Positions 1 to 7,725 of a stretch of DNA of 15,648 bases are shown piece after piece. Within the stretch, counting starts at the first letter, position 1. The number at the start of each line of letters is the position of its first letter. A program made the translations under genes and the position numbers. Origin of the DNA: Neovahlkampfia damariscottae (Eukaryota; Heterolobosea; Selenaionea; Neovahlkampfiida; Neovahlkampfiidae); NCBI GenBank assembly GCA_016618085.1, contig JABLTG010000276.1:1-15648 (forward strand), written 5' to 3'. The notes beneath the pieces are model-generated. The model was given only the letters and a program-made list of their open reading frames with translations. It had not been told where the DNA came from and ran no database searches.

Positions 1-383
1 TCAAAAATAAAATCTTCAACATCATAAATTGACTTATTTTCAATTTTTTTTTTTTTGAATTCTTCCAAATTTATTTCTTCTCTTTTTCTTTTGACTCCAC
101 GGTTTTCTTTTTGTTTTTCCTATTTTTAATCAAAATTGTCTTTTTTTACCTTAAGTTTGGAAATACGATTAAAGTAAGCTATTCCTTCAGAATCACCGAC
201 AAGTTTTGTCCATTGATTTTCTGTTAATTCCAAAATCTCTTCTACTTCAAAAGGTTCCAGTTTTTCAATTTTTGTTTCATCAAATTTTATTTTGCTTAAA
301 AGTTTGTCTTTTAGTTCTTCCTCTGTAAGTTCAATTATTTCTTCTGACTCATCTTTTCCTTTCAAAATATCAGGTTCATCCAT
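1..383 (-). CDS. Unknown acidic/lysine-rich protein, 5' part (two exons, runs off left edge)
   Basis: Exon 1 is 383..150 (78 codons from ATG at 383). A 30-nt GT-AG intron lies at 149..120, and exon 2 (119..1) stays open to the window edge. Reading straight through hits a stop inside the intron; splicing keeps phase 0. The product starts MDEPDILKGKDESEEI, is rich in Glu and Lys, and has a basic stretch GVKRKREEI in exon 2 that could be a nuclear localisation signal. No domain is recognised. A CCAATCA element lies about 28 nt upstream of the ATG, just outside the left arm of the inverted repeat. The function is unknown; that it is a real gene rests on the clean splice, the promoter motif and 118 uninterrupted codons. 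Confidence 0.65.
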
Positions 384-410
384 TTTTTTATTTGAAGAAT
401 TGTTTTTGAG

Positions 411-420
411 GTGATTGGAT
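411..420 (-). promoter_or_regulatory. CCAAT element for the left-edge gene
   Basis: Read on the minus strand this is ATCCAATCAC, about 28 nt before the ATG at 383. It matches the element found before most genes here. It is the last sequence before the inverted-repeat arm begins at 421. Confidence 0.45.
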
Positions 421-828
421 TTTAATTGATTGAAAAAAATAATAGATTGATTGGTTAAATTAACAACACTTAAAAAAAATTCATAATGAGCGCGTTTTCA
501 AATATAAAAAGTAGAAATGCTTAAAGATTTAAAAATATAATAAATTAAATAAAAAGAACAATGGTTATTGATTATTCAAAAGCAAAAATTTATAAATAGT
601 TTGTAATACAACAGGATTAACTAAAATTCCAAAAACCACCTTATCATTTTACCAGTTCTTTATCTTATTCCTTTTTATTATTATTTAATTGGTAAAATGG
701 TAATGGTAAATTAAAGTAATAAATTAAATGTTTCAATTAAATTGGAGTTATTAAATTGTTCAAGGCGAAGCAGGAAGAGAAACCGTCATGTTTTGAATTT
801 CCCCTTTTCGTAAATAAAATTTATTTTA
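421..828. repeat. Left arm of long inverted repeat (408 bp)
   Basis: The reverse complement of this segment recurs at 15087..15495. Comparing the arms by eye shows about four substitutions (for example TAGTTTG against TACTTTG, GTCATG against GTCAGG) and one extra C in the right arm, so about 98-99% identity. Similarity stops abruptly at both ends of the arm. No ORF or protein motif is visible inside. It contains CGAAGCAGGAAGAG, a rare GC-richer patch, and a GATTGGTT (inverted CCAAT) at 447..454. Confidence 0.93.
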
Positions 829-1032
829 TTACCACAAGTCCTGCCACACACTGGACAGTAGTCAACTAGAATGAGGTTTCACACTTCTTCTCCCTTGTCC
901 AATAAGAATAATTTTTCCTATTTAGGGTTCTTGATGGACAGATGCTTCCAATAAGGATCATTTTTTTTTGTTATTGTATGCATTTAACGATGAATTTCAG
1001 TGGATCATTTGGAAAGAAAAAAAGTCAAATTA
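829..1032. other. Gene-free spacer with a repeated CCAATAAG motif
   Basis: No gene was recognised here. Two near-identical 19-nt segments occur at 898..916 and 947..965 (both begin TCCAATAAG and end ATTTTT, 17 of 19 positions identical). They resemble the element directly upstream of the DEP-G-alpha start. No recognisable gene follows them on the plus strand; only a 29-codon ORF starting at 990 is present. Confidence 0.5.
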
Positions 1033-1064
1033 AACCAGAAAATGAATTTATTTATTTTCTGGTT
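1033..1064 (-). terminator. Hairpin spanning the stop codon and poly(A) hexamers of the decarboxylase-like gene
   Basis: A perfect 11-bp inverted repeat (1033..1043 AACCAGAAAAT and 1054..1064 ATTTTCTGGTT) encloses a 10-nt loop holding the TAA stop (1050..1048). Two overlapping AATAAA hexamers read on the minus strand at 1052..1047 and 1056..1051. This probably marks the 3' end of the mRNA; whether the hairpin acts in 3'-end formation is inference. Confidence 0.45.
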
Positions 1065-2724
1065 GGAATTTCCATTTAACAGATTCAGGAACGTTCTTTT
1101 GTGGAATTTTCATATCAACTAAACAGACTCCTTCCATTTTTTCGATTTTTTTAAGGACATCTGAAAGTTCATGATGATCTTCAACTTCGAATCCATGACC
1201 TCCAATTGATTCAACAAATTTTGAATAAGTCCATTTTGGAATGATATTGTAAGGATCAAGTGGTGTATTTTCATTTTTGAAAACAGTTGGATTCATTACC
1301 CATTGTTCTATGTTGAGTGATCCATTGTTGAACACAAAAACAATTGCATTTGATTTCATTTTGATTAAAGTGTTCAATGATTGACCATTTTCTTGAAAAC
1401 ATCCATCACCACAGAAAATGATTGGTCTTTTTTGTTGTAAAGTTGAAACAACACCAACAGCAGCTCCAAATGAATATCCTTTTGTGCTCCATCCAATACC
1501 ACTAATAAATTGATTTTGATCAACTCTAAGAGTTGAAAGTGGAAACATTGAAAGTGAAACATCTCCAATGAGAACTGAATTTTTTGTAATAATATTTGAT
1601 TGACGAATGTGATGAACAATACTATCATAAGTGAGTTCTGATTGGATTGGATGTTCAACTTCCTTGTATTGATGAAATTCATTTGTAGATGAAATTTTCA
1701 TTTCTTTTGAATTCATTCTTTTGACCAATAAATCCAAAACATCTTTAATTGTAACGGTAAAAGCTTGAAATTTATCAACTCTAATTGTATTTTGTCCAAC
1801 AAAAATAATTGTCTTATCTGAAAGATCATCAAGTGTCATTGATAAAATATCAATGTCTGTAAGATTAATTCCAAAAGCAAGAATCAAATCAGTTCTTCTG
1901 AAAGCTTCTAAAGTTTCTTTGGATGATGATTTTCCAGTATAAACGCCAACAAATTTATCATTTCTTTCATTGAGAATTCCTTTTGCAGTTACATTAGTTG
2001 AATAAAAAGAATTTGATTTATCTAAGAAAGTTTTAAATGAATCAACAACTGAATGACGAGAAATTCCAAGACCAGCCCAAACCAATGGTGTTTTTGATGC
2101 ATTCCAAAGACGTAAAATTTCTTTAACACCATATTCTAATTGTTGAGGATCAGAATAACCAGCTGTTCTTTCAATTTTTCTTGAAGGAGCTGGACATTTA
2201 AGATGCCATACATCTTCTGGAATTTCCAAATAAACTGGTTTAAGTTGATTCAAACAAGCAGTTAACGTTTGATCAATTTGTAAAGGAGCTAAATAAGCAG
2301 CTTCAATTCTTTCTGCTTGAATTGTTACTTTTCTAAACATTTCCAATTCAGAAAAATTACCTGAAGTTGAATTTCTTAAAACACCTCCATCTCTAGCTTG
2401 ATAATAACTTTTCATTGAAGGAGCAGCACTGATAAGAACAACAGGTGTATGTTCAACATAAGAACCGGTCATTGCATTTAAGACTTGTAAAGATCCATTA
2501 CCAAAATTAACAGCAAGACTTCCAGGTCTATGGAAGCATTTAGCATAACAGTCAGCAGCAAATGCACATTCTTGGTCAGTTGTATTTGTAATCAACTTCA
2601 TGTTTTTATTTGCTGATACATCTTTAAGAAATGGTCCTAAGTGTTCACCAGGTAAGGTGAATAAAGTTGTGATTCCTAATTCATGGAGTCTTTGCATGAG
2701 GTATTGTGAAACTGTAATTGACAT
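1048..2724 (-). CDS. ThDP-dependent decarboxylase-like protein (pyruvate/indolepyruvate decarboxylase family)
   Basis: A 558-residue intronless protein, the usual length for the pyruvate/indolepyruvate decarboxylase family, which uses thiamine diphosphate to decarboxylate 2-oxo acids in the cytosol. The N-terminal PYR domain shows LPGEHLGPFLKD and the family-like FAADCYAK. The C-terminal PP domain has the cofactor motif GDG (439-441) followed by NN (466-467), and a Glu in NIEQW at 473 where the family has its PP-domain catalytic Glu. The PYR-domain catalytic Glu appears to be Asp50. The adjacent His-His pair of true decarboxylases is replaced by Arg-Asn (GGVLRNSTSG, about 113-122), so the reaction may differ. 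It is divergent from the peptidase gene across a 241-bp gap. No CCAAT box is obvious in the 60 nt upstream in its own orientation. Family assignment is firm; substrate is unknown. Confidence 0.9.
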   Translation of the reverse strand: MSITVSQYLMQRLHELGITTLFTLPGEHLGPFLKDVSANKNMKLITNTTDQECAFAADCYAKCFHRPGSLAVNFGNGSLQVLNAMTGSYVEHTPVVLISAAPSMKSYYQARDGGVLRNSTSGNFSELEMFRKVTIQAERIEAAYLAPLQIDQTLTACLNQLKPVYLEIPEDVWHLKCPAPSRKIERTAGYSDPQQLEYGVKEILRLWNASKTPLVWAGLGISRHSVVDSFKTFLDKSNSFYSTNVTAKGILNERNDKFVGVYTGKSSSKETLEAFRRTDLILAFGINLTDIDILSMTLDDLSDKTIIFVGQNTIRVDKFQAFTVTIKDVLDLLVKRMNSKEMKISSTNEFHQYKEVEHPIQSELTYDSIVHHIRQSNIITKNSVLIGDVSLSMFPLSTLRVDQNQFISGIGWSTKGYSFGAAVGVVSTLQQKRPIIFCGDGCFQENGQSLNTLIKMKSNAIVFVFNNGSLNIEQWVMNPTVFKNENTPLDPYNIIPKWTYSKFVESIGGHGFEVEDHHELSDVLKKIEKMEGVCLVDMKIPQKNVPESVKWKFQPENK

Positions 2725-2918
2725 TTTCGGTTTGAATTTTTGGTGAAACTGAAATCAAATTTGTGTGTTTTTATAATTATTTTCTGTGGACAGGATGAAA
2801 ACAGGAAAAAAATAGAAATACTAATTAAAGTTAAATTTCTGAGCCTTTGTTATTTCTGGATGAAATCCAACGTATTTCCATATTTTCTTTTTTTCCAAGT
2901 TTTTGAATTTCTTTTTTA

Positions 2919-2948
2919 TTGGCTGGAGGTTCTAAACTTTTTCATTGG
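2919..2948 (+). promoter_or_regulatory. Inverted CCAAT elements before the peptidase gene
   Basis: ATTGG occurs at 2919..2923 and 2944..2948, the second 17 nt before the ATG at 2966. These are CCAAT boxes in reverse orientation and could serve either this gene or the divergent decarboxylase-like gene. Confidence 0.35.
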
Positions 2949-2965
2949 ATCAACAGGAATTTAGA

Positions 2966-4306
2966 ATGAAAATTTTCAACTTTGTCTTGTTGTCTTTGCT
3001 CTGCTTTTTTGTAACTTCTCTTGAAATACAAGGAAAATCAAGACATTTATTATCTAATTTTGTTCAGTATTGCAAAATTGATACACAATCAGATCCAAAC
3101 TCAAGAACTGTTCCATCCACAGAAAAACAAAAAAATTTAGCAAAACTTTTAGTCAAACAATTATTACAGTATGGACTTAAAGATGCTCATATGGATTCAA
3201 ATGGATATGTTATGGCTACATTACCTTCAAACTCTGATAAGAAAGTGACAACAATCGGTTTTATTTCTCACATGGATACATCTCCTGCTGTTTCAGGAAC
3301 CAACGTGAAACCAATATTACACAAAAATTATCAATTAGGAAAAGATTTAGTACATCCAGAAACTGGAAAAGTTATCCTTAAATTCTCAGAAACTCCAAAT
3401 TTAAAAAATGTTGTTGGACATGACTTGATCACAGCAGACGGAATTACTTTATTAGGAGCTGATGACAAGTAATATAAAAGAAAATTAATTTTTTTAAGAT
3501 CTGGTTGTGCTGCAATTATGGAAGCTGTTAGAATGTTAGTTACAAATCCACAAATCAAACATGGTGATATTAAATTTGGATTCACACCAGATGAAGAAAT
3601 TGGAAGAGGTGCAACTCATTTTGATGTTAAAAAATTTGGTGCAAAATATGCTTTTACAGTTGATGGAAGTGAATTAGGTGAGATTTCAACAGAAACATTT
3701 TCAGCAGATGCTGCAGTTATCAAATTCCATGGTGTATCTATGCATCCTGGTACAGCTAAAGGTAAATTAATCAATTCACAAAAAATGGCTGCTTACTTCC
3801 TTTCACTTTTGCCAAAAGACAAACTTTCACCAGAAACAACAGAAGGTAGAGAAGGTTTTGTTCATCCAACAACTATTACTGGTAATGAAGAACTTACAAC
3901 ACTCAGAATGGTCATCAGAGATTTCGATAACAAAAAATTAAATCAACATGGTGAATTTTTGAAATCATTGGTCGATAGAACAGTAGAAGCTTTTCCAAAA
4001 GGAGCTAGAGCTGAAATTGTTATTTCTGAACAATACAGAAATATGAAAGAAATCATTGATAAGCATCCAGTAATCAAAAAGAATGCTTTGATTGCAATGG
4101 AAAAATTATCAATTAAACCAATTGAATTTCCAATTCGTGGTGGAACTGATGGTTCAATGTTATCCTTTATGGGATTGCCATGTCCAAATATTTTTACTGG
4201 TGGTCAAAATTTCCATTCAAATTCTGAATGGGCTTCTTTACAAGATATGCAACAATCAGCTGATTTTGTTGTAAAAATTGCTGAAGTTTTTGAAGAAACT
4301 GCATAA
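2966..4306 (+). CDS. Peptidase T-like M20 aminotripeptidase with predicted signal peptide
   Basis: Exons 2966..3468 and 3499..4306 are joined across a 30-nt GT-AG intron (3469..3498), giving 436 residues. Splicing restores GADDKSGCAAIM, the metal-site motif of peptidase T, which would otherwise be broken by a stop. Other family motifs: HMDTSP (zinc His/Asp), TPDEEIGRGA (catalytic Glu pair), VDGSELGE, RGGTDGS and NFHSNSEW. Peptidase T releases the N-terminal residue from tripeptides and bacterial members are cytosolic. Here the first ~20 residues (MKIFNFVLLSLLCFFVTSLE) form a hydrophobic signal peptide, so the enzyme probably enters the secretory pathway, perhaps to a digestive vacuole. ATG 2966 was chosen because it begins the signal peptide; the frame extends only seven codons further upstream, from a TTG. 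AATAAA (4306..4311) overlaps the stop. Confidence 0.93.
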
Positions 4307-4311
4307 ATAAA
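4306..4311 (+). terminator. Poly(A) hexamer overlapping the peptidase stop
   Basis: AATAAA begins at the last base of the TAA stop codon. Confidence 0.45.
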
Positions 4312-4348
4312 AATTCTAAAATCATAAAAAAACCTCTTATTTTTTTAA

Positions 4349-4353
4349 CCAAT
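4349..4353 (+). promoter_or_regulatory. CCAAT element of the thioredoxin-PITH gene
   Basis: AACCAATAAAATC lies 15 nt before the ATG at 4368, in a gap of only 61 bp after the peptidase stop. The whole promoter must lie there or in the upstream gene. Confidence 0.5.
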
Positions 4354-4367
4354 AAAATCAATTTTCC

Positions 4368-5346
4368 ATGGTTCAACAATTCCAAACTGAAGAAGAATAC
4401 CAAAAATTTTTAAAAGAAAATAAGTCATTGGTTTGTTCAAACATTAAAAACTTAACAAAAAATAGACAGTTTTGTTGTTTTATGATGAGAAAACGAAGAC
4501 AGAAATTTTTTCATCTTTGGAAACTGTTGAAAAAGTGTTTCCACAATGCAATTTTTTGAAAGTCCAATTTAATAACTTGAAAGTAATCTTCAAAAAAACC
4601 TTTAAAACAACTCAGAATTTTGCTACAAATTTTCAAATTACTTCAACCATGTTACCAATGTTGATATTTTTCAAGAATGGTATTCAAGTGAAAAATTATT
4701 CTTCATTAACAGATGATTATTATTTGGTAGATAGAAATATTTGTTCAACAGATCGTCTTAATATTATTTTAACAACATTAACACAAGATGTTTCTTCAGG
4801 TGTTTTGACAAGTTTTGAAAAAGCAATACCTATTGAAAAGGATGATCTAATTATACATGTTAATAAAGAATCAATGGAATGCTTAAATCAATCAAAACAA
4901 CATAACATTAAGGATTTAATATCAAATATTGAAGGAAAGTATTTAGAGAGTCAATCTGATGAACAACTATTGATTTTTTTTACTTTTACTGTTAGATTAG
5001 CTTTGAAACAAATATCTTTTAAGGGAATTGAAGCAAAATCTTGTCCTTGGAAAGTGAAATTATTTGTGAACAAAACAGACCTGGATTTTGACTCAGCTAT
5101 GAATTTGAAACCGGACCAAGAACTGGAAATTTCTGAAAAAGAAGGAATGGCAAAGTTAAAGTTATCTATAAAAAATCAAATGAAATTCAAAAGCATCACT
5201 TATTTAACTGTAAAAAAAATTTAAAAAAAATTAACTTTTTTTTTTTGAAGATTTTTGTTGAATCAAATCAAGGAGGTGCAAAAAAAACTCAAATTGAAAG
5301 TATTGGTCTCTTTGGTAAAGCAATTGATAAATTAATAAAACTCTAA
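4368..5346 (+). CDS. TXNL1-like protein: thioredoxin fold without CxxC, plus PITH domain
   Basis: Four exons: 4368..4430, 4466..4582, 4616..5209 and 5251..5346, giving 289 residues. The introns are 35 nt (4431..4465), 33 nt (4583..4615) and 41 nt (5210..5250). The 33-nt intron is a multiple of three and has no stop. It was recognised because removing it turns an 11-residue insertion into a normal thioredoxin alignment (FLKVQFNNLK then NFATNFQITST). The last intron hides the PITH C-terminus, IFVESNQGGAKKTQIESIGL. Residues from about 120 on are a PITH domain (ECLNQS, YLESQSDEQLLIF, LFVNKTDLDFDSA). In human TXNL1 this architecture docks to the 26S proteasome lid and is redox active; that is family knowledge. 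Here the thioredoxin active-site segment reads FYDEKTKTEIF with no CxxC, so it is probably redox-inactive. Confidence 0.9.
4583..4615 (+). other. 33-nt stop-free intron (3n) inside the thioredoxin domain
   Basis: It begins GTAATC and ends CTCAG. It is in phase 0, is exactly 11 codons long and contains no in-frame stop, so an ORF finder reads through it. Evidence is comparative: without it the thioredoxin fold aligns to TXNL1 with no insertion. Confidence 0.7.
5334..5339 (+). terminator. Poly(A) hexamer inside the last codons of the thioredoxin-PITH gene
   Basis: AATAAA lies 4 nt before the TAA stop at 5344..5346 and is the only copy of the hexamer in the vicinity. The cleavage site would then follow almost at once. 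Confidence 0.3.
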
Positions 5347-5383
5347 AATGAACAATTTTTGAAATCCAAAAAAACTGAGAGGC

Positions 5384-5421
5384 AAAACACAATCCAACAT
5401 TTTTAAAAAACACAATCCAAC
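5384..5421. repeat. Tandem 15-bp direct repeat
   Basis: AAAACACAATCCAAC occurs exactly at 5384..5398 and 5407..5421 in the 180-bp gap before the F-box gene. It could be a duplicated upstream element; nothing else is recognised in the gap except the promoter motifs. Confidence 0.6.
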
Positions 5422-5483
5422 TTTTCAAAAAAAATGTTTTTGATAAATTAAAAAAAAAAAAATCTCTTCCAATTTTTTTGACG

Positions 5484-5512
5484 TATAAAAATCCGTTGGA
5501 GCATTATCCAAT
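5484..5512 (+). promoter_or_regulatory. TATA-like and CCAAT elements of the F-box gene
   Basis: TATAAAA at 5484..5490 is followed by CCAATCA at 5508..5514, 14 nt after the pentamer to the ATG at 5527. This is the clearest TATA-like box in the window and the only one beside the CCAAT motif. Confidence 0.5.
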
Positions 5513-5526
5513 CACATTACTCCATC

Positions 5527-6196
5527 ATGCCAAACAACAAAAATTCTTCATACACCCTTCAAACTATACCTCCGAAGGTGAAAATTTATTTGTTACAATA
5601 TGTAGAAGTAAAGTCATTGAGAAACCTTCAAGTGTGTTGTAAATCATTCAGAAGAGTTTGTAAAGCTGAAACTATCGAAAAAGACTGGAAAAACTGGATT
5701 GAAAAAGCAAATTTTTATGTTCTCCGCAAACCTTTCATTAATAAAAAAATCTTCACTTGGGTTATTCGATGTCAAAGCACAGATGTAAAATTTGAAGAAT
5801 CACTTTTCGATTTTGTTGGTAAATTCAAACTCAGAGGTCATGTTGTTTCAAGCGGTTCAAATTTATATGACATAACATTTCAAGGAAATAGACTGATAGT
5901 TTTATCAAGTTTTGATTCTTTTCCATTCAAAGTAAGTCACAACAACAAAAAAAAAAACTAACCGATTTTCTTCAAATTAGGTTATTGATTCAAACTATCT
6001 CAGCACTAAAATGAAATATAAAGATTTCAGAGTTTTACAAATTCCTTTACATTCACAAATGAAAAATGATAAATTAGTCTTAGATCCTTATGACTCAAAA
6101 AAATGGTCATCGAGCTCATTTTATAGCGTCGCAAATAGATCAGAAGAAACACCTCATTTAATTGAAAATGTAATGCCAATAGATTTTATATTATAA
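5527..6196 (+). CDS. Small F-box protein
   Basis: Exons 5527..5931 and 5981..6196 are joined across a 49-nt GT-AG intron (GTAAGT donor, CTAAC branch-point-like sequence at about 5958). The product has 206 residues. Residues about 11-57 resemble an F-box: IPPKVKIYLLQYVEVKSL, then NLQVCCKSFRRVCKAE. F-box proteins bind SKP1 in SCF ubiquitin ligases and select substrates. The rest has no recognised repeat or substrate domain. It is longer after splicing than the first ORF suggests. AATAAA overlaps the stop. The gene converges on folliculin with only 9 bp between the two stop codons. The F-box call comes from pattern only and is moderately secure. Confidence 0.72.
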
Positions 6197-6210
6197 ATAA
6201 ACTTTTTATT
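6196..6210. terminator. Back-to-back poly(A) signals of two convergent genes
   Basis: AATAAA reads on the plus strand at 6196..6201 (overlapping the F-box stop) and on the minus strand at 6210..6205 (overlapping the folliculin stop at 6208..6206). The mRNAs of the two genes must overlap or be cleaved almost at their stops. Confidence 0.5.
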
Positions 6211-7684
6211 TTTGTCCAACAAGAGTTCCTGTTGAAAAATATTTTAAAATAGTTACATCATGTGGGTTCAAATTTAAAGTTTTCAAAAATTTTTCTAATT
6301 TTAAATTAAAACTTTCATCTTCATTATTATCTCTATTTTTGAGGAATTTCACCATAAGTTTGGATTTACTTTATTGAATTGGATTAGATCTATTGTTGTT
6401 TTTACTGTATCCATTCATTTTTTATACTTTCAATTAATGCATCTTCAATTAAGTTTATTGACTCTTTTTCATCTTGTTGGTTTAATAAAAATGGATTTGT
6501 CAATAATTTCATGTATTCTTCACCTAAAGTTGTAATTGGAATTCTTTCAACATCATTTCTGATTCGAATATAATCAATTTTCTCATGATTTCCTTGCATA
6601 TTTAATAAAAATGTACTATGATAATCAATTTCATTTTCAGGTAAAATAACGTCATCCTTGAGAGTCAAGAAATTATTCAAAAACATTGGTCGATATTTCT
6701 CACTTCCAAAATGAGTAGCAACACATTTTTCAGGAACCAATTTCTAAAATTTTAAAAAAATAATGAATTTTATATACCATAAAAAGTTGTAAAATATCAT
6801 TTGAAAATGAGACATCATTTGATCTAATCACCAATTGATTTCCAACAAGAACATTGTATAAAATTTTTTGGAAGAAATTTTTTGGATTTTCCTTCTTTTT
6901 ATATTGTTTAATTAACTCAAAAAATTGATAAAATGATGTTACTTTTTGTTCATTTTCTTTTTTTGAAGCATCAATCAATGTTGAATATTGATTTCGAATT
7001 TCAACTCCATTGACAATTGTTTTCAAAAGACAACTTGAAAACATATGAAAATGTTGATAAAAATCCTTTCATTATTAATTCATATTTTCTTACTGGTAAG
7101 TTCAAAATTTCTTCTAAGTTTCTTTGTATGTTTTTACTTGGTGACATTTCTTTTTTTTCATTGTTGTATTGAATTTTTGATTTCAACTGAATTTCAGATG
7201 TAAAATACATTATATTTTGCTCCAAATATTTCCATGAATAAGTCAACTTTTCTATATTTGAGTGAAGAATAGTCAGATTAAAGATCCTAAATTTTCCTTT
7301 GGTGAATTTGTCTTTGACTTGAAAATTGTATGACAAACATTTCATTCCTTTTTCAGGTCCAAAGAGTATTAAACCATCTTTTTCTTCACCAAAGCTTTCC
7401 TTCTTCAATGCACGTAAACAAATGTTTTTTAACATTATTGAGTAAATTTCTTTTAATTTTTTTGAACTTAAGAATTTTTCATCATTTGAATTTTCAGTTA
7501 TAAACTCTATCTTTTCAAAAACTGATTTTTTTAAAATAGTCTCTCTGTCCTTCGTTGAAATTTTCAACAATTGTCCAACAAAACCAATTTCCACTTCATT
7601 CTTTGAATTTAAATCAGATAAAATCAAAAGATTATCAAAAATAGGTGTTTCAAAATCTTCTTGTACATCTTCAACTTCATCCAT
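6206..7684 (-). CDS. FLCN: Folliculin homologue
   Basis: Four minus-strand exons: 7684..7094, 7065..6778, 6743..6406 and 6368..6206, giving 459 residues. The introns are 28 nt (7093..7066), 34 nt (6777..6744) and 37 nt (6405..6369); all frames join cleanly. Matches to folliculin include LILFGPEKGMKCLSYNF with VKDKFTKGKF (family: FFIKDSLARGF), LTYSWKYLEQNI, FHMFSSCLLKTIVNG (family: LHTSFAWLLKAC), VLVGNQLVIRSNDVS (family: VLMGNQVIWKSRDV) and NEWIHKSKLMVKFLK near the C-terminus. Folliculin has a longin and a DENN-like domain; with FNIP it acts on lysosomes as a GTPase-activating protein for RagC/D and so affects TORC1. The protein is about 120 residues shorter than human FLCN, and the N-terminal LCHFCELHGPRTLF segment is not visible. 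Identity is strong; RagC GAP activity is inferred. Confidence 0.88.
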
Positions 7685-7707
7685 TTTTCCTCAACTGTTA
7701 TTTTTAA

Positions 7708-7712
7708 CCAAT
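7708..7712 (-). promoter_or_regulatory. Inverted CCAAT element of folliculin
   Basis: Read with the gene it is TTGATTGGTT, 23 nt before the ATG at 7684. The entire gap to the PTEN stop is 41 bp and also holds the PTEN poly(A) hexamer. Confidence 0.45.
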
Positions 7713-7717
7713 CAATT

Positions 7718-7723
7718 TTTATT
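7718..7723 (-). terminator. Poly(A) hexamer of PTEN
   Basis: AATAAA on the minus strand starts 2 nt after the TAA stop (7728..7726). Confidence 0.45.
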
Positions 7724-7725
7724 TT

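Noticed and set aside
990-1079. 29-codon ORF as a small gene
   Set aside because: Too short, no homology recognised, and its second half is antisense to the decarboxylase-like 3' end; only noted with the orphan promoter motifs.
1374-1682. 102-codon minus-strand ORF inside the decarboxylase-like gene
   Set aside because: Out-of-frame shadow of a well-conserved enzyme; composition is Leu/Phe/Gln noise.
2740-2964. 74-codon plus-strand ORF upstream of peptidase T
   Set aside because: Hydrophobic composition expected from T-rich DNA, non-ATG start, and it lies in the divergent promoter region; no domain.
2945-2965. Seven-codon N-terminal extension of peptidase T from a TTG codon
   Set aside because: Non-ATG start; the ATG at 2966 starts a canonical signal peptide and sits properly downstream of the ATTGG element.
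3469-3498. Peptidase T as a pseudogene split by a stop
   Set aside because: The break is a 30-nt GT-AG intron whose removal exactly restores the metal-site motif GADDKSG.
1048-4306. Recent bacterial transfer of the decarboxylase-like and peptidase T genes
   Set aside because: Both families are common in bacteria, but base composition and 3'-end signals match the neighbours, and peptidase T already has a typical short intron; a phylogeny would be needed to claim transfer.
5210-5224. Stop codon at 5222 as the end of the thioredoxin-PITH gene
   Set aside because: It lies in a 41-nt intron; splicing adds the expected PITH C-terminus (IFVESNQGG).
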